NCBI GenBank assembly: GCA_017882405.1
Contig: JADGPO010000042.1
Coordinates: 1 to 64,000, forward strand
Direction: 5' to 3'
DNA length: 64,000 bases
Source of the DNA: Solirubrobacteraceae bacterium
GTDB taxonomy: Bacteria > Actinomycetota > Thermoleophilia > Solirubrobacterales > Solirubrobacteraceae
Part shown: one piece after another, positions 1 through 7,342 of the stretch
How the letters are laid out: every line of letters starts with the position of its first letter
How positions within the stretch are numbered: position 1 is the stretch's first letter
Position numbers and translations under genes: made by a program
The notes under the pieces: generated by a model
Databases searched by the model: none
Seen by the model: the letters and a program-made list of their open reading frames with translations, nothing else
Told to the model about the DNA's origin: nothing

Positions 1-382
1 AGCACGGGGCGCTGCTCGCCGAGTCCGAGGAGGTGGCGGCGCGCGTGAAGACGCTGGTGACGTTCTTCGAGCTGGAATGGCTGGCGGTCGGCGATTTCCG
101 CGCCGAGGAGCTGCTCGCCTCCCGCAGCGCTGGTGCAGGCTCAAGGCCCAGGCGATGGGCCTGGAGCGGCTGGCCGACTACGCTCAGTACCTGGAGCACG
201 GCGATTCGTTCGTGGACAGCTATCTGGAGCTGCTGGCCGCCGGCGGGTCACGCTCGCCGCAGCAGCTGGGGGAGATCGTGGGCATGGACCTGAGCGATCT
301 CGGTTTCTGGGCCACCGGGCTGGCGCTGATCGACCGCAACCTCGACGAGGCGCAGAGCACGATCGCCGCGATGGTGTCGTGA
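1..382 (+). pseudogene. M3-family oligoendopeptidase (PepF-like), internally deleted remnant, 5' end outside window
   Basis: Two pieces of one protein family sit in different frames. The frame starting at base 3 reads an N-terminal helical segment (TFFELEWLAVGDFRAEELL, about bases 57-117) typical of M3 oligoendopeptidases. The frame ending at base 382 reads the family's C-terminal end (SYLELLAAGGS, then GMDLSDLGFW). The catalytic core with HEXXH, normally several hundred residues between these pieces, is absent; the two parts meet at about 117-145 with a frame change. As written this cannot encode an active peptidase. The stop overlaps the next gene by four bases (GTGA), so the two probably formed an operon. 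A collapsed assembly is as likely as a real deletion. Confidence 0.7.
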
Positions 383-966
383 TCGAGGCGCAGGAGGGCC
401 TCGCGGCGCTGGCCGCCGAATTGGCGGGGACCTCCCCGCCGACCGGCGCGGGGATCGTGGCCGCCGGCGTGGCGGGGCTGGCCGCCGGGCTCAGCGAGTC
501 GATCGCCCGTGCTTCGCTGGGCAGCTGGGATCAGGCGCGCGGGTCGGCGGTCCAGGCGCTCACCCTGCGCCGGCGTGCCGAGGCGGCGGGACGCGACGAT
601 GCGCGGGCCTACGCCGCTGCCCGCACCGCGCTGGGGCAGCGAGCGACGTCGACGGGCACCGGGCGCGACGCCGCGCTGCGGGCCGTGCTGGTGGCCGCCG
701 CCGACGCGCTGCTGGCGATCACCGCCACCGCCGCTGACTGTGCCGCGGTGGCCGCCGAGATCGCGGCCCACTGCGAGCCCGAGCTGCGCGCCGACGCGGC
801 CGGAGCGGCCGAGCTGGCAGCCGCCGCCGCCGGGGTGGCGGCCTCGCTGGTGGAGATCAACCTGGCCCTGGCGCCCGGTGATGCGCGCCGGGCGAGGGCC
901 CGGGAGCTCGCCCGGGCGGCGGAGTCCTCGCGCGTGGGCGCGCGGGGCCATGCCGATGGTCGCTGA
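379..966 (+). CDS. Cyclodeaminase/cyclohydrolase (FTCD_C)-family protein
   Basis: The GTG at 379 overlaps the preceding stop (GTGA) and opens 195 residues. The protein is almost wholly helical and Ala-rich, with an N-terminal PPTGAGIVAAGVAGLAAGL segment in the place of the Pro/Gly-rich motif of the formiminotransferase-cyclodeaminase C-terminal family (methenyltetrahydrofolate cyclohydrolase/cyclodeaminase fold). Length is close to the about 200 residues usual for stand-alone members. Folate C1 metabolism is the family role, but substrate cannot be inferred here. It converges on the small minus-strand gene ending at 977. Confidence 0.6.
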   Translation: MIEAQEGLAALAAELAGTSPPTGAGIVAAGVAGLAAGLSESIARASLGSWDQARGSAVQALTLRRRAEAAGRDDARAYAAARTALGQRATSTGTGRDAALRAVLVAAADALLAITATAADCAAVAAEIAAHCEPELRADAAGAAELAAAAAGVAASLVEINLALAPGDARRARARELARAAESSRVGARGHADGR

Positions 967-976
967 CGGCGGCCGC

Positions 977-1231
977 TCAGCTCCCCAGGCGGTCGCGCAG
1001 GGCGCCCAGCAGACGAGCGCTCGGCGTCAGTCCCGCCGCGGCGAGCGCGGTCGGCGGATCGTCACGGAAGCGCGCCCGAAACCCGGGGTCGGATGTCAGA
1101 CGCTCGATTTGCGAGATGTCACCGAGCGTGGAGGGGATCAGCGCCGCGGCATCGATCCAGGCCGCGGGCGCGTCCGCGGTCAGCTTCAGCGCGTCGGCGA
1201 GCGCTGCTTCGATCAGAACCGGATCTTCCAT
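977..1231 (-). CDS. Small hypothetical protein co-transcribed with an ECF sigma factor
   Basis: An 84-residue protein whose ATG (1229-1231) directly abuts the stop of the sigma factor gene (TAGATG), so it is almost certainly translated from the same mRNA. No membrane segment and no zinc-binding anti-sigma motif is visible. The C-terminal half contains DPGFRARFRDDPPTALAAAG, a pattern resembling the helical leader region of nitrile-hydratase-like leader peptides (D-x-FR-x-x-DP-x-x-AL). That resemblance is by eye and weak. It could be a sigma-factor partner or a small accessory protein. Confidence 0.55.
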   Translation of the reverse strand: MEDPVLIEAALADALKLTADAPAAWIDAAALIPSTLGDISQIERLTSDPGFRARFRDDPPTALAAAGLTPSARLLGALRDRLGS

Positions 1232-1837
1232 CTACGTACAAGACGTACCGGCGGCGTCAGATCTTCCCCCGGTCCCCTCCCATTCCACGCGCAGCGCGGC
1301 CAGCGCCCGGGAGATGCGGCTGGCGATCGTCCCCGGCGGGATGCCCAGCTCGCCGCCGATCGTGTCGTAGCTCTGGTCGCGGGCGAAGAAGCGATCGAGG
1401 ATCTCGCGCTGGTGGGGCGGCAGGCGCTCGAGGGCGGCCCGCACGCTCAGCGCCTCCTCGACGTCGCGCAGGGGCTCATCGAAGGCGTGCTCGTCAACGG
1501 GCTCACCGGTGACGACCTCGCGGCCGCTGCGCCGGATGTGGTCCAGGGCGACGTTGCGTGCGACCTGCGCGATCCAGCCGCGGACCGCCTGGCCCTCGCG
1601 GATGCCGTCCAGTCGCACGTACAGGCGGGTGAACACCTCCTGGAAGACGTCCTCGGCGTCGGCGGGCGCCAGCCGGAAGCCCCCGCGGACGATCGCCGCC
1701 ACCAGCCCCGAGTGGCGGCGCACCAGCGCCTCCCAGGCGGACTGGTCGCCCGCCCGGCAACGGGCGACCAGCTCGCCGTCGGCGATGGTGCAAGATGAGG
1801 GCGGAGTGCGCGCGATGGTTGAGCCGTCGATCGGCAA
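1232..1837 (-). CDS. ECF-type RNA polymerase sigma factor
   Basis: A 201-residue protein with sigma region 2 (from RAGDQSAWEALVRRHSGLV through DAEDVFQEVFTRLYVRL and GWIAQVARNVALDHIRR) and region 4 (LPPHQREILDRFF, then the helix-turn-helix YDTIGGELGIPPGTIASRIS). There is no region 1 or 3, as expected for an extracytoplasmic-function sigma. No membrane anti-sigma gene is adjacent; the only partner is the small gene directly downstream. The start could be a few codons further in, because the first 20 residues are not conserved-looking. Confidence 0.88.
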   Translation of the reverse strand: MPIDGSTIARTPPSSCTIADGELVARCRAGDQSAWEALVRRHSGLVAAIVRGGFRLAPADAEDVFQEVFTRLYVRLDGIREGQAVRGWIAQVARNVALDHIRRSGREVVTGEPVDEHAFDEPLRDVEEALSVRAALERLPPHQREILDRFFARDQSYDTIGGELGIPPGTIASRISRALAALRVEWEGTGGRSDAAGTSCT

Positions 1838-1856
1838 GTCGTGCCCCGCACGGACT

Positions 1857-2130
1857 CTATCCGGAGCTGACCGGCCGGGGCAAGGATCCCCAGCCTCTAC
1901 TTCGGGCCCGCGACTTTATAACTGCCGGCAGCCGCCGGTAGCGCCGCCCCGGGTATCGCCCCGCCGGCGCTCCAGCGCGCCGCGCCAGCTGTGCCGCGCC
2001 GTAGGCGAAGGCCGCCGCGCCGATGATCGCCGTGCTGGCCGGCAGCCCCGAGATCACGTAGCTGAGCGCCAGTCCGATCCACATCGCCCCCACCGCGATC
2101 GCCCCGGAGAGCGCCAGCCCCCGGTACGGT
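1857..2130 (-). pseudogene. znuB: ZnuB-like zinc ABC permease, C-terminal remnant
   Basis: Reading leftwards, the frame encodes the last membrane helices of a ZnuB/MntB-type permease (GAIAVGAMWIGLALSYVISG, then ASTAIIGAAAFAYGAAQLARR). Everything before roughly the final 60 residues is missing, and the sequence is joined directly to the N-terminal third of znuC in another frame. The end also runs into non-homologous residues before a stop at 1857. No working permease can come from this piece. Confidence 0.65.
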
Positions 2131-2512
2131 CGCGTCGCTGCCGGGCCGCCGGGGTCAGCGCCAGCGGCACCCCCCAGCGGGTGCCGTCCAGTCCCAGCTG
2201 CACCAGGTCGACGCCACGCACCCGGGCCGAGCGGTCGAAGCTCTGGCGCTGGGGGAGATAGCCGATCCGGCCGCGCGCGCGGCGAGGGGGTTGGCCGAGC
2301 ACGGTGACCGTGCCGTCGGCCAGCGGGGTGAGACCCAACACCGCGCGCGTGAGTGTCGATTTGCCGGCGCCGTTGGGCCCGAGCACCCCGACGAACTCCC
2401 CGGGCGCCACCGTCAGCGTCACCTCGGAGAGGATCCGGCGTCCGCCGATGCGGATCTCGGCGTCGCGGAGCGCCACCGCCGGCGTGGTGAGCGCTGCCCC
2501 GGTCGCGTTCAT
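2127..2512 (-). pseudogene. znuC: ZnuC-like zinc ABC transporter ATPase, N-terminal remnant
   Basis: The ATG at 2512 overlaps the znuA stop (ATGA), the normal znuA-znuC arrangement. About 125 residues are intact, with the Walker A motif GPNGAGKST and the Q-loop region YLPQRQSFD. The ABC signature LSGGQ, Walker B and H-loop are all absent; after LTPAARQRRD the frame is lost and znuB-like sequence begins in a different frame near 2130-2145. The product would lack ATPase activity. Confidence 0.7.
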
Positions 2513-3414
2513 CGGCCGGTTGCCCGGTGCAGCGCGGCCTGCAGTGCCCGCAGCTGGCTCACCTGCCATTGCTGGAAGCTGTCGGTGGCCGGCGAGAGCG
2601 TCTCGGTGACGGTGGCGACGGGGATGCCATGCCCGCGGGCCAGGCCGTTGAGGCGCTGGATCTCCGGGGTCACGTTCTGGGAGTTGTACACCCACACCTT
2701 CAGCGCGCGGGTGTCCAGCTGGCGTTCGGCGAGGGCGACGTCCGCGGCGGTCGCCTCGCCGCCCTCGCTGACCGCCTTCATGAAGCCCGGCGGGGTGATC
2801 AGCTTCAGTCCCAGCGAGGGCGCCAGCAGCGCGAAGATGCTCTCCGAGGCGCCGACCGGGACGCCGGCGTAGCGCGTGCTGATCCGGTCGATCAGGTGGT
2901 GATAGTCGGTCAGGCCGCGAGTCTGGAAGCGGCGCAAGCGCTGGGCGAAGTAGTTGCTGTGTCGGGGGTCCAGGCGCTGCAGGTCGCCGGTGATCGCGCC
3001 CGCGGTGCGCTGGACCTCGGCGGGGTCATACCAGCGGTGCGGGTTGTCTCCCTCGCGCAGTCCGAACAGCGCGCCGACGGTGAGCGTGAGGCGGCCGTCA
3101 ACCGGGTTGGCGGCCAGCAGCTTGGGCGCCCACGGGTCATAGCCGACCCCGTTGACGATCGCCAGCTGCGCCGTGGCCATCGTGCGCGCGTCACTGGCCC
3201 GCGGCTCGTAGTTGTGGGGATCCTGGGCCGGGTTGACGATGCTGCTCTGCACGCTGGCGTGGACACCGCCCAGCTGGCGGGCGAGGCTGCCCCAGAAGTT
3301 CTCGGCGGCCACCACGCGCACCCCGTGGCCGCTGAAGCCGCCGCTGGTGCCGGCGCATCCGGCGGCGAGGAGGGCAAGCAGGGTGCACGCGAGGAGGGCA
3401 GGCAGGGTGCACAC
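2509..3414 (-). CDS. znuA: ZnuA-like zinc-binding lipoprotein of a zinc ABC transporter
   Basis: A 301-residue metal-receptor protein (cluster A-1 family) that captures Zn2+ outside the membrane. A signal peptide with lipobox LLAAGC lies within the first 20 residues. Likely metal ligands are histidines in DPHNYEPRASD and GDNPHRWYDPAE plus an acidic residue near the C-terminus. The family's His-rich loop is short here. The GTG start at 3414 and the whole signal peptide are encoded by copies of a 24-bp tandem repeat. znuC overlaps its stop. With the transporter partner genes broken, it may have no partner at this locus. Confidence 0.85.
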   Translation of the reverse strand: MCTLPALLACTLLALLAAGCAGTSGGFSGHGVRVVAAENFWGSLARQLGGVHASVQSSIVNPAQDPHNYEPRASDARTMATAQLAIVNGVGYDPWAPKLLAANPVDGRLTLTVGALFGLREGDNPHRWYDPAEVQRTAGAITGDLQRLDPRHSNYFAQRLRRFQTRGLTDYHHLIDRISTRYAGVPVGASESIFALLAPSLGLKLITPPGFMKAVSEGGEATAADVALAERQLDTRALKVWVYNSQNVTPEIQRLNGLARGHGIPVATVTETLSPATDSFQQWQVSQLRALQAALHRATGR

Positions 3415-3438
3415 GAAGAGGGCAGGCAGGCTGCCTGG
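3367..3438. repeat. Three 24-bp tandem repeats across the znuA signal peptide and zur junction
   Basis: Units lie at 3367-3390, 3391-3414 and 3415-3438. The first two differ at two bases; the third is more diverged. Copies 1 and 2 encode the 8-residue repeat in the ZnuA signal peptide (CTLPALLA, CTLLALLA). Copy 3 runs directly into the zur remnant. A direct repeat exactly at the edge of a truncated gene suggests repeat-mediated deletion or an assembly collapse. Confidence 0.85.
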
Positions 3439-3680
3439 AGCTGCTCGTCGAGCACGGCCTGGCCGAGCGCGTCGTCGTAGGCGAGAGTCAGGCGCGCTTC
3501 GAGCCGCTGCTGCCCTCTGGCGATCACCATCACCACCTGGTGTGCGACTCCTGCGGCGCGCTCGTGGCCTTCGACGACCCCGGCCTGGAGCGCGCGATCG
3601 ACAAGCTCTCGGACCGGCTCGGCGTCCGCATCGAGAGCCACGACGTGCTGCTGCGCGGCGCCTGCGCGCGGTGTAACTAG
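3435..3680 (+). pseudogene. zur: Zur/Fur-family regulator, C-terminal metal-binding half only
   Basis: The frame from 3435 to the TAG at 3678-3680 encodes the dimerisation/metal domain of a Fur-family repressor: LELLVEHGLAERVVV, the regulatory histidine cluster GDHHHHLVCDSCG, and the second Cys pair CARC before the stop. The two CxxC pairs form the structural zinc site of this family. The N-terminal winged helix (about 60 residues) and any start codon are missing. Its divergent position beside znuA strongly suggests it was the zinc uptake regulator Zur. Confidence 0.8.
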
Positions 3681-3723
3681 TGGTCGCGGGCTCGGTGCCG
3701 AGGGCGCTCGGGCCGCCGTCGCA

Positions 3724-4072
3724 CTAGTAGGTGTCGACGAACGGGAGGCGCTTGCCGGGCTGCTGTGACCAGTGCGGGTCGGCGTCGTCGAACAGGGTGG
3801 CGATCCAACACCGTGTGGCCGCCGGGTCGATCACGTCGTCGATCTCGAAGTAGGAGGCCATGCTGATCCCGCGGCCGCGCTCGTAGGCGGCGGTCACCGC
3901 CTGGTCGTAAGCCTCCCGGCGCTCGCCCGGATCCTCGATCGCCTCCAGCTCGCGCCGCAGCCCCAGCTTGACCGCGCCCGCGGTCCTTCTTCTGGTGGTT
4001 GCGCATCCCCCCGTGCGGCACCGACACGACCGTTCCGGCGAACGGCGCGACGAGCGTGGTCTCAGGCGACAC
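3724..4072 (-). pseudogene. Acyl-CoA carboxylase carboxyltransferase-type gene, collapsed remnant
   Basis: Reading leftwards, the segment from about 3985 to the stop at 3724 encodes a carboxyltransferase C-terminus (LRRELEAIEDPGERREAYDQ, then ASYFEIDDVIDPAATRCWI). A different frame at 4072-4000 starts at a GTG and reads ETTLVAPFAGTVVSVPHGG, which resembles the start of a biotinyl (BCCP) domain. The bulk of the carboxyltransferase is missing, so the two ends of what may have been one BCCP-carboxyltransferase fusion gene are joined. The C-terminal assignment is good; the N-terminal one is tentative. Confidence 0.55.
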
Positions 4073-4082
4073 GAGCCGGAGT

Positions 4083-4094
4083 GTATGGCCATAC
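4083..4094. promoter_or_regulatory. Perfect 12-bp palindrome GTATGGCCATAC between divergent genes
   Basis: The palindrome lies between the probable GTG start of the minus-strand carboxylase remnant (4072) and the GTG start of acetoacetyl-CoA synthetase (4103). A perfect dyad in a divergent intergenic gap is the usual form of a TetR- or GntR-type operator. If it is an operator, the synthetase start at 4103 is preferred over the ATG at 4085, which lies inside the dyad. Confidence 0.4.
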
Positions 4095-4102
4095 TTGAGG
4101 CG

Positions 4103-6061
4103 GTGAGCGAGGAGCCTGAGCTGCTGTGGGAGCCGTCCCGGGAGCGGGTGGCGGGCACGACGCTCGCGCGCTACATGGCGTGGCTGGGTGGCGAGCGGAG
4201 GTTGTCGTTCGGCTCTTATGACGAGTTGTGGCGCTGGTCGGTGGATGATCTCGAGGGGTTCTGGGGCTCGATCGTGGAGTTCTTCGACGTGCGCTTCTCG
4301 ACTGGCGGCCACGTGGTGCTGTCCGAGCGGTCGATGCCCGGTGCGCAGTGGTTTCCGGGTTCTGAGCTCTCCTACGCCGAGCACATGTTCCGCGGCAAGG
4401 ACGACGACGCGGTGGCGATCCTGCATCGCTCCGATGTCCGTCCGGAGCTGGGCGAGTGGACCTGGGGCCGACTGCGCTCAGAGACGGCACGCGTAGCCGC
4501 GGGCTTGCGGGCGCTGGGGGTTGGCGAGGGGGATCGGGTGGTCGCCTACATGCCCAACATCCCGGAGACGGTGGCCTGCTTTCTGGCGTGCGCCTCGATC
4601 GGCGCGGTGTGGTCCTCGGCGGCCCCGGAGTTCGGCGCGCGCAGCGTGATAGATCGCTTCGCGCAGGTGGAGCCCAAGGTGCTGTTGACGATCGACGGCT
4701 ATCGCTACGGGGACAAGGACTTCGACCGCTCGGAGATCGTGGAGCGGATCGCCTCGGAGATCCCCGGCCTCTCGAAGGTGGTGCGCTTGGGCTATCTGGA
4801 CGGCTCCGGCTGGGAGGACGGCTTTCTCGGCCCGGCCGATTCGGAGCTGACGTTCGCGCCGCTGGCCTTCGACCATCCGCTGTGGGTCCTGTACAGCTCG
4901 GGCACCACTGGCCTGCCCAAGCCGATCGTCCACGGCCAGGGCGGGATCCTGCTCGAGCAGGTCAAGAAGATGCACCTGCACGTGGATGCCCAGGCCGGCG
5001 ACCGCGTGTTCTGGTTCTCGACCACCGGCTGGATGATGTGGAACTTCCTGGTGGGAGTGCTGTTGACCGAGGCCTCGATCGTGCTGTTCGACGGCAACCC
5101 CGGTCATCCGTCGCTGGACGCGCTGTGGGACCTGGCCGCCGAGTCCCGGATGACCACGTTCGGCACCAGCGCGGCGTTCATCGCCTCCTGCATGAAGGGC
5201 GAGATCGAGCCGGCGGGCGGCGGTCGCGACCTGAGCGCGCTGCGGGCGGTCGGCTCCACCGGCTCGCCGCTGGCGCCCGAGGGCTTCTCCTGGATCTACG
5301 ACAAGCTGGGCGCCGACACGTGGCTGTTCTCCACCTCAGGCGGGACCGACCTGTGCACGGCCTTCGTGGGCGGCGTGCCCACGCTGCCGGTGTACCTTGG
5401 GGAGTTGCAGGCACGCTCCCTGGGGGCCGACGTGCAGGCGTGGGATCCCGACGGCAACGCTCTGGTCGACGAGGTCGGGGAGCTGGTGATCGCCCAGCCG
5501 ATGCCGTCGATGCCGATCTTCTTCTGGGGCGATGACGATGGAGAGCGCCTGCGCGAGTCCTATTTCGAGATGTATCCGGGCATCTGGCGTCACGGCGACT
5601 GGATCGAGATCACCTCTCGAGGGACGGCCGTCATCTACGGGCGTTCGGACTCGACGATCAACCGCGGCGGCGTGCGGATGGGGACCAGCGAGATCTACCG
5701 GGCGGTGCTCGATGTCGACGAGGTGGTCGACGCGCTGGTCGTCGACCTGCCGGGAAACGACCCCGCCCATCCCGACGGGTGGATGCCGCTGTTCGTGGTG
5801 CTGCGCGAGGGGGCGTCGCTGGATGACTCGCTCGTGGCCGAGATCCGCCGGCGGGTTCGCGAGGACTGCTCGCCGCGCCACGTGCCCAACGAGATCCGCC
5901 AGATCTCCGAGGTCCCGCGCACGCTGTCAGGCAAGATCCTGGAGGTCCCGGTCAAGCGGATCCTCTCGGGGACTCCGGCCGACCAGGCCGCATCGCGCGA
6001 GTCGCTGGCCAACCCCGAGGCCCTGGACTACTTCGTCTCGCTCGCTGCCGACCAGGGGTGA
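4103..6061 (+). CDS. Acetoacetyl-CoA synthetase (acetoacetate-CoA ligase)
   Basis: ATP-dependent activation of acetoacetate (or a related short acid) to its CoA thioester, in ketone-body or poly-hydroxyalkanoate metabolism. The product is 652 residues, the usual family length, with the N-terminal cap (SYAEHMFRGKDDD), the AMP-binding P-loop LYSSGTTGLPKPIVHG, the A5-type motif STSGGTD, the YGRSDSTINRGG hinge and the C-terminal catalytic Lys in TLSGKILEVPVKR. An in-frame ATG at 4085 would add six residues; the GTG at 4103 has GAGG just upstream and lies outside the palindrome. Confidence 0.9.
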   Translation: MSEEPELLWEPSRERVAGTTLARYMAWLGGERRLSFGSYDELWRWSVDDLEGFWGSIVEFFDVRFSTGGHVVLSERSMPGAQWFPGSELSYAEHMFRGKDDDAVAILHRSDVRPELGEWTWGRLRSETARVAAGLRALGVGEGDRVVAYMPNIPETVACFLACASIGAVWSSAAPEFGARSVIDRFAQVEPKVLLTIDGYRYGDKDFDRSEIVERIASEIPGLSKVVRLGYLDGSGWEDGFLGPADSELTFAPLAFDHPLWVLYSSGTTGLPKPIVHGQGGILLEQVKKMHLHVDAQAGDRVFWFSTTGWMMWNFLVGVLLTEASIVLFDGNPGHPSLDALWDLAAESRMTTFGTSAAFIASCMKGEIEPAGGGRDLSALRAVGSTGSPLAPEGFSWIYDKLGADTWLFSTSGGTDLCTAFVGGVPTLPVYLGELQARSLGADVQAWDPDGNALVDEVGELVIAQPMPSMPIFFWGDDDGERLRESYFEMYPGIWRHGDWIEITSRGTAVIYGRSDSTINRGGVRMGTSEIYRAVLDVDEVVDALVVDLPGNDPAHPDGWMPLFVVLREGASLDDSLVAEIRRRVREDCSPRHVPNEIRQISEVPRTLSGKILEVPVKRILSGTPADQAASRESLANPEALDYFVSLAADQG

Positions 6062-6105
6062 TTGTCGGCGTCCTACCCTGGTCTTACGGACTTCTTGTTG
6101 AACTC

Positions 6106-6117
6106 TGAAAGCTTTCA
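6106..6117. promoter_or_regulatory. 12-bp palindrome TGAAAGCTTTCA upstream of the HtrA-like gene
   Basis: A perfect dyad about 70 bases before the ATG of the HtrA-family protease, in the only non-coding stretch between it and the preceding gene. It could be a repressor or stress-regulator site. A purine-rich ribosome-binding site (AGGAGAG, around 6171) follows. No known regulon consensus was recognised. Confidence 0.3.
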
Positions 6118-6187
6118 CACCAGCGGTTGGTGATGTTGATCCAGGAAACCGACCTCTGACCTCAATCTCAGGAGAGACACCACAACC

Positions 6188-7306
6188 ATGCGCAAACTCA
6201 GCCGATGGATTCCCATCATCGGCGGCGCCGTCGCGGGGGGAGTTATCGCGCTGGTCGTAGCCAGCGGCCACGGAAGCTCGACTCGCAACGTGACGACGAC
6301 CGTCGTGCAATCGAGCACGCGTGCCGTTCCGACCGCCTTGAGCAGCGGCACCGGGATGAGCATCAACCAGATCTACAAGGCCGACAGTCCCGGCGTGGTC
6401 GACATCCTCGTCACCACCAACGGCCAGGGCCAGGGCCAGTCGCTGTTCGGCGGCGGCTCGCAGCCGAGCCAGGCCGAGGGCTCGGGCGTCGTCTACAACA
6501 CCAGGGGCGACATCCTCACCGACGAGCACGTCGTGTCCGGGGCGACCTCGGTCAGGGTGACCCTGTCCGACGGCAAGCAGTACCCGGCCAAGGTGCTGGG
6601 CACCGATGCCTCCACCGACGTGGGCGTGATCCACGTCAACGCGCCGGCCACCGAGCTTCACCCGATCGCGCTGGCAGACTCCGACACCGCCCAGGTCGGC
6701 GACCCGGTGGTGGCGATCGGCAGCCCGTTCAGCCTGCCCGAGACCACCACGTCGGGGATCGTCAGCCAGACCGGCCGCAGCATCCAGGCCCCGAACGGCT
6801 ACACGATCCCCAACGCCGTCCAGACTGACGCGGCGATCAACCCCGGCAACTCCGGCGGCCCGCTGCTCGACGCCTCTGGGCACGTGCTCGGCCTCAACGA
6901 CCAGATCGAGACCAACAACTCGACGGCCGGTGGCGAGGGCTCGAGCTCAGGCGTGGGCTTCGCGATCCCGTCCAACGCGGTGAAGCGGATTGCGGACGCG
7001 ATCATCGCCGGCAGCCCGATCAAGCATCCGTATGTCGGTGTCGCGCTGCGCAACAGCGCCAGCGGCGGCGCCGAGATCCACACGGTGCAGCCCAACTCCC
7101 CGGCAACGGCTGCCGGACTGCAGCCCGGTGACGTGGTCACCTCCGTCAACGGCAACGCGATCACCACCACCGATCAGCTGATCGCCCAGCTCGACACATA
7201 CTCGCCCGGCACCACGATCAAGATGTCGATCAAACGCCAGGGCCAGTCCAAGGACGTCACGGTCAAGCTCGGCGCCCGGCCTGCCCAGGCGCAGAACGGC
7301 GGCTGA
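6188..7306 (+). CDS. HtrA/DegP-like serine protease with PDZ domain
   Basis: An exported or membrane-anchored quality-control protease of 372 residues. An N-terminal hydrophobic segment (WIPIIGGAVAGGVIALVVA, residues 7-25) serves as signal anchor. The trypsin-fold domain has the triad His114 (DEHVV), Asp144 (STDVGVI) and Ser222 (GNSGGPLLD). One PDZ domain follows at about residues 275-365 (PNSPATAAGLQPGDVVTSVNG). It is monocistronic, with a ribosome-binding site at about 6171 and a convergent hairpin after the stop. The physiological substrates are unknown. Confidence 0.92.
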   Translation: MRKLSRWIPIIGGAVAGGVIALVVASGHGSSTRNVTTTVVQSSTRAVPTALSSGTGMSINQIYKADSPGVVDILVTTNGQGQGQSLFGGGSQPSQAEGSGVVYNTRGDILTDEHVVSGATSVRVTLSDGKQYPAKVLGTDASTDVGVIHVNAPATELHPIALADSDTAQVGDPVVAIGSPFSLPETTTSGIVSQTGRSIQAPNGYTIPNAVQTDAAINPGNSGGPLLDASGHVLGLNDQIETNNSTAGGEGSSSGVGFAIPSNAVKRIADAIIAGSPIKHPYVGVALRNSASGGAEIHTVQPNSPATAAGLQPGDVVTSVNGNAITTTDQLIAQLDTYSPGTTIKMSIKRQGQSKDVTVKLGARPAQAQNGG

Positions 7307-7317
7307 TCCCGGGCCAC

Positions 7318-7336
7318 CGGCGAGCACACCTCGCCG
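7318..7336. terminator. Hairpin between convergent htrA-like and pit genes
   Basis: A 7-bp perfect stem (CGGCGAG/CTCGCCG) with loop CACAC lies in the 36-base gap between two genes that end head-on. It has no T-run, so as a factor-independent terminator it is weak, but its symmetric position suits a bidirectional terminator in high-GC DNA. Confidence 0.45.
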
Positions 7337-7342
7337 TCTGAC

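Noticed and set aside
977..1231. Zinc-binding anti-sigma factor
   Set aside because: No HxxxCxxC motif and no membrane helix.
509..1798. 430-residue plus-strand frame spanning several genes
   Set aside because: Runs across two or three unrelated genes on both strands with Arg/Pro-rich nonsense composition.
2527..3480. Plus-strand open frame opposite znuA
   Set aside because: Antisense shadow of znuA with no motif; the real plus-strand coding signal is the Zur tail starting at 3435.
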